Part shown: in pieces, positions 56,095 to 64,000 of the stretch
Position numbering within the stretch: the first letter of the stretch is position 1
Layout of the letters: the number at the start of each line of letters is the position of its first letter
Assembly: GCA_023548195.1 (NCBI GenBank)
Contig: JAJHZJ010000268.1
Location: 2,622,766 to 2,686,765, forward strand
Origin: Bettongia penicillata ogilbyi
Taxonomy: Eukaryota; Chordata; Mammalia; Diprotodontia; Potoroidae
Reading direction: 5' to 3'
Length of the DNA stretch: 64,000 nt
Notes under the pieces: generated by a model
Databases searched by the model: none
What the model was told of the DNA's origin: nothing
Seen by the model: the letters and a program-made list of their open reading frames with translations, nothing else
Translations under genes and position numbers: made by a program

Positions 56095-57590
56095 TTTAAT
56101 TAAAAAATTAAAAGTAGTAACCATCAGCAAATGCATTCATTTAGCCAAGTACCATTTAAGAAATTATATATAAACAGCTTATCTGCATGCTCCATTGAAA
56201 TCATGCCAAGGGAATGGGAAGACAGCCCCCAGTATATTTAGTGAACTTGCTATGGTGACTTTATGGGAGGGTCCTCCATAGAGGATATGGAGAGAGTCTA
56301 GAATATACACGTATAGATGAATTAAAATCTGCATCTCTGCATTAACTGGATCACTTAGATACATTGGAGAATATAAACCATAAGCTACCAATTATTTACA
56401 TTTATTTAAAAATGAGTAACATTTTTCAGTAATGCTCACTTTCTTTCCATGCCCTCTCCTGAGCTCCTTTTATGTGTTTTGGGCATCATGTTGGCTATTT
56501 TTGTCATTATTATATTGTCTCAGTCAGTGGACAATTGTTTTCTTGATTTGACATTTTTCTTCTGTGTCACTTTATGTTTTCCCTCCATATTTCTTTATTT
56601 TCTTCATCTTTTTTTCATGTTTTTTACAGCAAAGCAACATTAGTAACATTCCACTATAATCAATGTGGTTATTTTGTTTTAGCCATTACACAACTCTATC
56701 TTTTAAGACTTGTGAACACATAGAGAGGTGTTTATTTTCAGGACTTTGATAATGCAAGTCATCACTCCGCAGTGTTTGAAAGTGTTTACTCTTGGGTCAA
56801 ATTTAGTACCAGTTATCTACAAAGAAAGGAGAAGAGAGGGGACAGACCCAGTTCCTTATTAAGTCTCTTCAGTTTAAATGATTCTATCAGCAATAGGAAT
56901 GATTGCGATAACTGACCTGGGTCATTCACAATGTGTAACGTGCTTATTTTGACGACTGGTCTGTGTTGAACTGAAATCGACAAACAAGGATGTCACTTAT
57001 TGGATGGTGCTATTTCCAGATATGATCCTAGCTAATGTTTGTTGCTTTCATTTGGGAAATTGTTATCTCTTTTCTTCCCCTTACATTTCATCAATTTCCT
57101 TTTAAAACACTGGAGTATAAACATGTCTCCACAGTTATACTTAGAACTATAAATATGAGCCTCTGCAGGAAGTTGAGTGAAACCTGGAGAATGGACTCTT
57201 CCTCACTAATTTTTACATCCAGCTGAATGATAATCTCACATGTTAAAAATCTTTGGTTTTATCCAAGTAGGTATTCCCTTCACTGATAATCATTACTATC
57301 TTTCAATGATTGAGAAGACTGTGTTTAGGAGTCAAAACCTAACAGTAAGTAATGAACCTCCAAACTTAGTTAAGTTAGTCCAAGAATGATAGATATGCAG
57401 TTGATTGCTGAGGCCAGAATCAAAGACATTTCAGCTAATCCTTTTCTGGAATGTGTACTTCACTCAGAGATTTTGGGGGAACTTCCCTGGAGGTGAGATC
57501 TAGGATGAACTCTGTCTCTGTTGAACTGAGTTATCTCACTTCTAATGGGAGAGTTCCTCATTCTGTTTATTCTAGTATATATTCTTCTAT
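56095..57590. other. Non-repetitive stretch with candidate conserved block
   Basis: No nameable repeat in about 1.5 kb. The part 56,700-57,030 has mixed composition and motifs such as 'ttaagtctcttcagtttaaa', 'ctgacctgggtcattcacaa' (nuclear-receptor-like half sites) and 'cttattttgacgactggtc'. Frames at 56,449 and 57,035 are Phe/Ile-rich and lack domains. Confidence 0.35.
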
Positions 57591-57594
57591 ATGT

Positions 57595-57857
57595 TCTATA
57601 TATTTTTGTTAGTCATTTTCAGTTATGTTTAATTCTTTGCAACCCTTTTTTGGGGTTTTCTAGGGACAGATATGCTAATGGTTTGTCATTTCTTCTCCAG
57701 ATAATTTTATGGTTGAGGAAACTATGGAAAATAGGGTTAAATGACCTGTCCAGGGTCACATAACTAGTAAGTATCTAAGGTCAGATTTGAACTCAAGAAG
57801 CGTCTTCCTCACTCCAGGCATGGTGCTCTATCCACCGTACAACCTAACTGCTCCTCT
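57595..57857 (-). mobile_element. SINE with BovB-like 3' end, antisense, full length
   Basis: 'tttttggggttttctaggga', 'gacctgtccagggtcacata', 'actagtaagtatctaaggtc', 'agatttgaactcaagaagcg' and head 'tctatccaccgtacaaccta'. Confidence 0.8.
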
Positions 57858-57859
57858 TC

Positions 57860-58390
57860 TGTGAATACCTTCATTGATTTCTATTTTGCTATGATTTGCA
57901 CAGATGGGTTTCTTTTCTAGACAACAGTAACAACAAAACACCACAATTTCTTGCAAAAATAAGAGACCAGAAATTATAGTCCTATGGATAGAACATGTAG
58001 TATGAGGGTTTCACTGAATGACTTAAAAGGAGGCAGAATGAACTTCTCTAAATTCTTCTTCCCCACCTTTCTCCAAAGAAGACTTTAATTCCTCATGGGA
58101 GGAACAGCAGGAAGCTGGTGGTGATGGCCATTCTTCTGAGTACCAAGAGTATAACTGAGTATAGCTGTTTGAGAATGGAGTGTCATTTTAACAACATTAT
58201 GAGACATTAGAGGACACCATTCCAAGAAGATTCATGTTAATATCATTGCAATGAGCATTGAAAACAGTGTCAAAGGAGAAAAGAAAATGGAACAGATGAC
58301 ATAAAGGGACTTCACATAAGCTTAAAAATATTTACATAAAGGAGGAGGTAGAAGATGTAGACCAGCAACTATATCAATGCCTTGGTGATT
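57860..58390. other. Non-repetitive stretch, no gene seen
   Basis: Purine-leaning unique sequence without frames of note. Confidence 0.4.
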
Positions 58391-58786
58391 TGAAAATACT
58401 GATTGACTTCCCTAATGTGTAGCCCTGACTATGCCACTCTCTTACTCAATAAATGCCAATGATTTCCTATTATGGCTAGGATGAAATACAGGTTTCTGTT
58501 TGCCTTATAAAATCCTTCACAACTTGGCCCCAATCCACCTTTCCAGTATTATCATATATAACTTGCACATGAAGGTTCAGCCAAACTGACCTTCTTGGTG
58601 TTACTCACATGTGACACACCATCCCCTACCTCCACAACTTTACACTGGCTATCCCTTGGGTTTAGAATGCACTCTAACCTCACTTCTATCTCTCAGAGTC
58701 TTTTGTTTTCTTACAAATTCTGCCCAGGTGATAGAGTCTAAGTAAAACCTTTTTAAATTCCCCAAGTTGCTAGTTCCCCCTTCACC

Positions 58787-58850
58787 AAAAAAAAAAAAAA
58801 TGGTTCTGAGTCCTTCTTTCCTTCCTTCCTTCTTGCTTGCTTTCTCATCT
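58787..58850 (+). repeat. A14 run followed by (TTCC)/(TTGC) tract
   Basis: Fourteen A at 58,787-58,800, then TTCC and TTGC units at 58,812-58,843. Confidence 0.85.
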
Positions 58851-58857
58851 ATATACC

Positions 58858-58859
58858 TA

Positions 58860-58919
<60 letters not shown>
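58858..58919 (+). repeat. (TATC)n microsatellite
   Basis: An almost perfect run of about 14.75 TATC units (58,861-58,919), probably polymorphic. Confidence 0.95.
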
Positions 58920-59164
58920 TCCCCAAGATGTAAACTTTAAAACTTAAAATTGCACAAGAACTTTGGAATATCCTGTATCTACATTATCTCCCTGACAGAA
59001 TGTAAGTTCCATGAGGACAGAAAGTATCATTTGTGTCTTTGTATCACTGATGCCTAACATGGTGTCTGGCATGTACAGTAGTACATGTTTAATCAATAAA
59101 TGGCTAGTCGACTGACTAATTTAACCTCATGTATACTTCAGCACAATCTGGAATGATCCACCTC

Positions 59165-59925
59165 TTTTTCCCTTGTTTCATACATAATACACAGGAGGCG
59201 CTGAAGGTTCCAGACTCCAGCCTTTAACAGGTTCACTCTTGATCTGGTCACATAAACGGACAGCTTCATCGGGGTTAATAATCAACTTTATTCAAGTCTA
59301 GTCTTCTCAAAGGGTTGTGAGAGAACCAGTTCCTACAGCATTGCTTTATCACCGTCCTCACAAGGGCTGGGGAGAAGGTGGGGCAACAACTCATACATCT
59401 TGATGGGATCAATCAAGACAGGCACACTTGTGCACTCCCCTAAATCCCATCAGTCCTCAACAGGGGCTGGTTGAAGCACCCACAGATTCCCCTATGGGAT
59501 CCCCTTGATTTCCACCATCACTGACCAGTGCCTACTTGCTTTATAGGGCAATAAAGAAGGCATCTTGCCAAAAATTAAGCACACAAGTTAACTTTAACAA
59601 TATCATCATTTTGTGCAATCATAGTAAGTATTACCTTATGTCATCCCTCATCTCACAGTGCAGCCTCAGTAGGACTGTCTGTGACTATGATTCTGGCAAT
59701 TACTATCTAGAATCCTTGGAACTATTCTGGGAGTTATTATTTAACACATGGACATTGCCATGGTCATGGATCCTGAGAAACTAAACTCTGAAGAGATAAC
59801 AAAATCATCCTTATATACACCCCTATACTCCAGTAGAGGGCAGGAAAAAGGAACTAGGTTTGCCGTCAAGAAATTTAGTCTCATTTTCTGACTCAGTTCT
59901 CTGCTACCTAGCTGGCCTGGGACAA
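59165..59925 (-). mobile_element. LTR-like element, candidate solo LTR
   Basis: On the minus strand a TATA-like CTATAAAGC (59,538-59,546) is followed about 250 bp downstream by AATAAA (59,287-59,292), giving the U3-R-U5 spacing of an LTR. The upstream side could begin with TGTCCCAGG at 59,924. No target duplication or opposite CA end could be fixed, and no internal viral genes are present. It could instead be unique sequence. Confidence 0.3.
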
Positions 59926-59958
59926 ACCCTCTTCTCTGCACTTCACATTAGTCCTTTC

Positions 59959-60072
59959 GCGTGTGTGTGTATGTGTGTGTATGTGTGTGTGTGTGTACAG
60001 TGTGTGTGTGTGTAGTTGTATGTGTGTGTACAGTGTGTATGTACAGTGTGTGTGTGTGTGTAGGTGTGTGTG
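59959..60072 (+). repeat. (TG)n microsatellite with TACAG interruptions
   Basis: GT repeats broken by ATGTG and three TACAG blocks. The minus-strand His/Thr frames over it are low complexity. Confidence 0.95.
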
Positions 60073-60074
60073 AA

Positions 60075-61855
60075 GGGGGTAGGGGGTGGGATTGACTTCA
60101 CTAGACAATCTTTCAGGCCCCTCTCAATTTTATTATCCTTGTGGTCCACTTCAAAAACACATCAACCAATGTCCATCACCACCCCAACTACACCAAAAAA
60201 AGAGGTTTGGGAGTTATTCTGTTAATTGTGTCCTAAGTTGCTTGGCCTAAGAGGATAGCTCTTGTTACATTTCATTTTCCTTTTCTCTCATTGATGATAC
60301 CCTTGCTCTCATTCTGTAGAAACCCTGAAATAGAATAAAAGGGATGATGATGAACCTAGATGAGTATGATGGGGAAACTCCCCCTAATCAAATACTTTAT
60401 TTTGGGAAAAGAACATCTGTTTGTTGGAACCCAGTTTACCTCTCCCTCAGCAAAATTAAGACCACTAGTTTTCTTTTGATCTTTGTTAGAAGTGTAATAA
60501 CTGATCAATGTCCTACACCATTCAGGGAACACCTCAAACTAAGATTGCATTCACACCCATTGAGGGGACATTTATAAAAGCGCCCATTTCCAAACTTCCA
60601 AAGAAGGCCTTGAAATTCATCAGCTTTAGTCCCACTATGACCCTCTCCACACACCTAAGCTAAGCTGGGGACATTAATCCATGGTTGGGGCTCTCCCCCT
60701 CTCTCTTCCTTACTTTGAAGATAACCAGCATTAAGTTTTATCCAGCTAGTAAACACTTCTGGTCATATATTGCCCAGTGATGACATGTGTTTGTCAGGGT
60801 CTCTGATGATAATTCCAGCTGCTGTCAAAAAGCTTTGGAGGCTTTATCTCTGTCTTGAGAGATTAGGTTGGGGGTTAGGAGAGGGGAGGGAGACACAGAT
60901 GGAAGTGAGGCACTCAGTTTCCCTAAAAGTATAGCCCAATAACATTGAACAGCCTCACTTTGCATAAACTTTTAGTTTCTGAATTTACCTTACAAGAGCA
61001 ATTTGCTGCTACCTGCAGATTTCCAGGGGGCTAAAACGCTTGACAAGTCTGCTCCTTGGTGTTGCTATGTGAATTATGCCATGGTCTCGCAGCTCTGAAT
61101 AGGAGGTACAGATGTTTTGTGTTAAGTCCAGTAGACTTAAAATTTAAAATTTTAAATTTAAAGTACATATCTGTTGCACAAAGCAGTTCCCTCCTACTGT
61201 ATATACAGTAGATATGTACTTTAAAGACCCATTCTTGGTTTCAGTAGGAGACTAAGCAATCATGCATGAAAGAAAAATGCCTAGGAATTAAATGCTGGAG
61301 TTCATAATTCCTTAAATGTGCCCCAAAGCAAGGGTCTGTCGTTGAATTTTCACTTTTCCCTGCACAAAGAGCTTGCTGAACACCCTGCCTTGTGGATGGA
61401 AGTGACACTTCTCCAGACCCCCTTCCATTCCCTCCCCCGCCCCCTCTCCCATACCTTGGTGGCTTAGAGAAGAAAGAACTGATTCTCTTTTCAAGGTACA
61501 AGCAGAGTACTTTTTTTAAACACCCTCTGGTGGGGGTGGGGAAGAAGATTGATGTCTTTCTCCCCTTTAAAGCTCATTTAAAAACCATTCTGGGTATTTG
61601 ACAAGTTACCAAGCTTTTGTCCTTTTGTAAACAAAGGGAAATTGGCAACTAATTACAGCTGAAGACAGTTAAAGTGAAGGACTTAAAATAATAAGCTACA
61701 TAATCATCAGTGCCCGGTGCTGTGTTTACATACTGGGGAAATTCATTGCAATCTTGGGCATTTATAGTTGACTGAGGGTACTTTAGGCAATTTACATTTC
61801 TTTCCACACCCACCAAACAAGCCTGTGTATCTGAAATCCTGCCCACACAGTCTCA
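60075..61855. other. Non-repetitive stretch with candidate conserved blocks
   Basis: About 1.8 kb free of recognised repeats, the largest such stretch towards the right end. Blocks 60,950-61,260 and 61,560-61,850 look most constrained ('ttgcataaacttttagtttc', 'gctcatttaaaaaccattct', 'caactaattacagctgaaga'). The Pro- or Gly-rich frames at 61,241-61,501 are opposed and without domains. Confidence 0.4.
61140..61225. repeat. Cluster of three perfect palindromes/inverted repeats
   Basis: A 20-bp self-complementary block AAATTTAAAATTTTAAATTT lies at 61,140-61,159. A 16-bp perfect inverted repeat pairs 61,157-61,172 with 61,210-61,225 across a 37-base loop. Within that loop a 16-bp palindrome TACTGTATATACAGTA lies at 61,195-61,210. 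The three overlap end to end. Confidence 0.9.
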
Positions 61856-61856
61856 G

Positions 61857-61962
61857 AACCATGACATTTTTAGTACTAAAACTGCCTTAGGGACCGTGTA
61901 GCTCAACTCTCTCATTTTATTATTGGGGAAACTAAAGCCCAGGAAGAAATATGTAAACATGA
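61857..61962 (-). mobile_element. THER1/MIR fragment, antisense
   Basis: 'ttagggaccgtgtagctcaa', 'ctctctcattttattattgg' and 'ggaaactaaagcccagg'. Confidence 0.55.
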
Positions 61963-61984
61963 ATATATAGCTTATAATGAGAGA

Positions 61985-62172
61985 GGCACCCTATTATATT
62001 GTAGTCCAGAGAGTTCTGGATTTCATTCAAATCCCAGCTTTCTAGGTAGTACCTTTGAGACCCTGAGCAAGGTTAACCTCTGTTCCTCAGATTCCTCATC
62101 TGTTAAGTGGAGATAGCAATAGTATTTGTGTTACATATCTCACCAACCAATTAGAGTGATCAGAAGAGCTGA
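61985..62172 (+). mobile_element. MIR SINE
   Basis: 'attgtagtccagagagttct', 'tcattcaaatcccagctttc', 'ccctgagcaaggttaacctc', 'ttaagtggagatagcaatag'. Confidence 0.65.
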
Positions 62173-62619
62173 GAATCATTGACTCCTAATCCAGAGTTCT
62201 TTCCACCAACATGACTTTTCTGGGCAATATGTATTCACTCATACCAACAACTAACAAGGGTAGCGAGGCAGCACAGTGGATACAGAGCGAGGCCTGGAGT
62301 CAGGAGAACCTGAGTTCAAATCTGGCCTCAGATCATCATGTTTGTCCTTTGTTGCCAAAGAAGAAGGCAATGCCATGAGAGAAATGATGACATGACTTGC
62401 ACTTGACTTGGTTTTGAGTTAAGGAGGACTGTGCAGGTCATCAGCCTCACTTCTCCTCCAGAGCCATCTGAATCCAGTGACCAGATATTCATCAGAATGA
62501 CTGGAGATGACCCAGGATGCAGTGGGAGATCTTGGGCCCTTTAGGCCAAGGTCTTGTCTTTGCAGGTACTCATTTAGGGTGAGGCAACGCCCATTCCTTG
62601 AATAGGCCTGTTTAAGAAG

Positions 62620-62808
62620 TAGGAAGGGGAGGGGAGGAGAGAGGAGGGGAAAGGAAGGAAAGGGAAGGGAAGGGAAGGGAAAGGAAGGGAAGGGAAGAGA
62701 AAGGAAGGGAAGGGAAGAGAAAGGAAGGGAAGGGAAGGGAAGGGAAGGGAAGGGAAGGGAAGGGAAGGGAAGGGAAGGGAAGGGAAGGGAAGGGAAGGGA
62801 AGGGAAGA
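62620..62808 (+). repeat. (AAGGG)n microsatellite
   Basis: An imperfect start mixing AAAGG, AAGAG and AAGGG (62,620-62,723), then about 16 clean AAGGG units to 62,806. On the minus strand this gives repeated Pro-Phe-Pro-Ser-Leu frames (62,419-62,870), which are not genes. Confidence 0.95.
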
Positions 62809-62860
62809 AGTAAAACCCACGTCAACTGGGAAGCAGTAAAACCCAAGTCAACCGGGCAAC
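62809..62860 (+). repeat. 26-bp tandem pair
   Basis: Two adjacent 26-bp units beginning AGTAAAACCCA, at 62,809-62,834 and 62,835-62,860, that differ at four positions. They follow the AAGGG tract directly. Confidence 0.9.
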
Positions 62861-62984
62861 TTTTGGCCATCCAAAGTTACCTTCCTCTGCAGAGGAGAAG
62901 GAAGGGGAGGGAGAGGCAGACAGGAGAGGAGAAGGTGAGGTACCCAGCTAACATTCAGCCAGCTGCATCTACTCACAGGATCAT

Positions 62985-63088
62985 GTTCGTCCTTCATTGC
63001 TGAAGAAGACTATGCCATCAGAGAAAAGTCAAGTGCAAGTCATGTCATCATTTCTCTGATGGCACGGTCTTTGGCAACGAAGGATGAA
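62985..63088. repeat. Inverted repeat (fold-back) of an RTE-like 3' end
   Basis: 'tccttcattgctgaagaag', continuing through 'tgccatcagagaaa' (to about 63,026), is mirrored by 'tttctctgatggca' through 'ttggcaacgaagga' (63,050-63,084). Arms of about 35 bp with a few mismatches surround a loop of about 24 bases. Confidence 0.85.
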
Positions 63089-63289
63089 AATGGCCTCAGA
63101 CACTCACTAGCTGTGTGACCCTGGAAAAGTCCTTTAACGTTTGCTTCAGTTTTCTCATCTGTAAAATGAGCTGGAAAAGGAAACAGCAATTCATTCCAGT
63201 ATCTCTGCCAAGAAAACCTCAAATGAGAGTCACACAGAATCAACCATAACTGAAATGACTCAGTGATAACTGACATATGTATATTACTA

Positions 63290-63440
63290 TTGCATTCAGT
63301 TTCCTCAGCATTCAATCAACTGACTTTTAGTACATGCCTACTATGTACCAGGCATTGTGCTAAGCATTGAGAACACAAAGAAAGGCAAAGGGCAGTCTCT
63401 GGTGCCAAGGTATTGACAATGTAATGTGGGAGCTCACAGC
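63290..63440 (-). mobile_element. L2 3' terminus, antisense
   Basis: 'catgcctactatgtaccagg', 'cattgtgctaagcattgaga', 'acacaaagaaaggcaaaggg' and 'ttgacaatgtaatgtggg'. Confidence 0.75.
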
Positions 63441-63520
63441 CCCATATCTATTAAATGGAGGGCTTGAACCGGATGATCAATAAGGGCCCCTTTTCATTCT
63501 AAACCATATAATGCTAATTA
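63440..63520 (+). mobile_element. THER1/MIR tail
   Basis: 'ctattaaatggagggcttga', 'accggatgatcaataagggc' and 'ccttttcattctaaacc'. Confidence 0.55.
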
Positions 63521-63715
63521 CCTCATTGCAACCTCAGGACAATCCCAACAGATAAATACTGAAGGTGTTATTTTCTCTGTTAAAATAGTTGAAAAACTGA
63601 GTCTCAGAGAAGTTCTCAAAGACCTCCAAAGTTGCAAAGCTGGTGTCAGAAGAGGGGTTTGAACTCAATTCTCTTCTAGTTCTAATCCCAGAACTCTGTG
63701 CTGCCTCCACTCCAC
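63520..63715 (-). mobile_element. MIR SINE, antisense
   Basis: 'caacctcaggacaatcccaa', 'aaaactgagtctcagagaag', 'ttgcaaagctggtgtcagaa', 'gggtttgaactcaattctct', 'ccagaactctgtgctgcc'. Confidence 0.65.
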
Positions 63716-64000
63716 GCAGTATGGAACAAAAAAGATTTTGATTCTAATAATCAGTGACTTTTAAATAATTCTATCATCTTCTAGTGACTGAAAAAAAAGA
63801 AAAAATCAATTAGCCCTTGCCAGTTAATATTTTCTAGGACATTGGTAGTAAAATGAGGTACTCCTTGAAGTCCCCATTCCTGTCTTAGGCAATTCTAAAG
63901 GACAATTAAATGCATGCAGTAATTACAGAATATTTCATCTAGGGCCTTAGCAATCGCTAACCAGTGGGGACAGGGATTATCCTTATTCTGGTAGATATCC
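63715..64000. other. Unassigned end of window
   Basis: AT-rich sequence with an A-rich run at 63,791-63,805. No repeat or gene recognised. Confidence 0.4.

Larger units (their letters stand above)
58395..59108 (+). mobile_element. L2 3' UTR to terminus, carrying microsatellites
   Basis: Ordered L2 phrases: 'ccaatgatttcctattatgg', 'aaaatccttcacaacttggc', 'ttcagccaaactgaccttct', 'tagaatgcactctaacctca', 'aatgtaagttccatgaggac', 'tgatgcctaacatggtgtct'. It is long for an L2 remnant here (about 620 bp apart from the microsatellites). Confidence 0.8.
62333..63090. mobile_element. Insertion with outward-facing RTE-like 3' ends at both borders
   Basis: Flanked by TGGCCTCAGA at 62,323-62,332 and 63,091-63,100. 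The left part (62,333-62,625, minus) has the 3' end 'gtttgtcctttgttgccaaa' and the body 'gacttgcacttgacttgg', 'ggagatgacccaggatgc', matching the short RTE-like family. The right border (63,027-63,090) carries about 60 bp of the same 3' end in plus orientation. Between them are an AAGGG microsatellite, a 26-bp tandem pair and a second minus-strand 3'-end fragment (62,982-63,027). Confidence 0.75.
62262..63270 (+). mobile_element. SINE with BovB-like 3' end, interrupted by a 758-bp insertion
   Basis: The head is at 62,262-62,332 ('gaggcagcacagtggataca', 'gagttcaaatctggcctcag'). The rest resumes at 63,091 with 'cactcactagctgtgtgacc', 'gagctggaaaaggaaacagc' and 'agtatctctgccaagaaaac'. Removing the insertion and one copy of the 10-bp TGGCCTCAGA restores an unbroken SINE. 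Confidence 0.85.

Noticed and set aside
58858..58919. Regular repeats that might suggest a CRISPR-like array
   Set aside because: A 4-bp microsatellite without spacers, in vertebrate DNA.
59908..60149. His/Thr-rich frames on the minus strand
   Set aside because: Translation of the TG microsatellite.
61392..61445. C-rich stretch as part of a CpG island or promoter
   Set aside because: It is short, contains very few CpG and has no promoter elements.
10082..62332. tRNA-like A and B boxes at several places
   Set aside because: All belong to SINE heads; none can fold into a complete tRNA cloverleaf with its own ends.
62419..62870. Two Ser/Leu/Pro/Phe repeat proteins on the minus strand
   Set aside because: Direct translation of the AAGGG microsatellite in two frames.

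Overview
The window looks like vertebrate, most likely marsupial, non-coding DNA. It is AT-rich and CpG-poor, and no open reading frame exceeds 140 codons. None of the frames resembles a cellular protein, and I see no exon with credible splice sites, no CpG island and no tRNA, rRNA or snRNA gene. The marsupial call is inference. It rests on the repeat mix: very many MIR/THER1-type SINEs and L2 fragments, CR1/L3 remnants, a BovB (RTE) 3' end, tRNA-headed SINEs whose 3' end resembles the BovB end, L1s with a long purine-rich 3' UTR, and a second RTE-like LINE with matching short derivatives. The species cannot be fixed from sequence alone.

Layout. 0-9 kb: an L1 3' end, many MIR copies, L2, BovB inside CR1/L3, and three short hAT-like inverted-repeat elements. 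9-9.6 kb: a repeat-free stretch that looks regulatory. 9.7-16 kb: SINEs, an L1 split by a MIR, and a repeat-free block at 14.2-14.5 kb. 16.1-21.2 kb: an L2 3' end, then a nearly complete but decayed minus-strand LINE (endonuclease, reverse transcriptase and 3' end still readable) with a related segment upstream. 21-39 kb: dense MIR/L2, short RTE-like derivatives, and an L1 carrying a 72-bp AG tract. 39-49 kb: L2, CR1/L3, an antisense L1 broken up by L2s, and repeat-free candidates at 41.3 and 46.3-46.9 kb. 49.8-51.5 kb: a second, very old minus-strand LINE. 54.5-56.1 kb: an L1 that joins its 5' part directly to its 3' UTR. 56-64 kb: repeat-free DNA, an LTR-like element, TATC, TG and AAGGG microsatellites, a palindrome cluster at 61.1-61.2 kb, and a 758-bp insertion at 62,333-63,090 with a 10-bp target-site duplication and 3'-end sequence facing outward at both ends.

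The window therefore reads as intergenic or intronic DNA built up by successive retrotransposon insertions, often one inside another, with a few repeat-free islands that are candidate regulatory sequence. Nothing here can be called a working gene system. Family names come from recognised consensus phrases and edges are approximate (usually within 10-40 bases) unless a duplication or motif fixes them.
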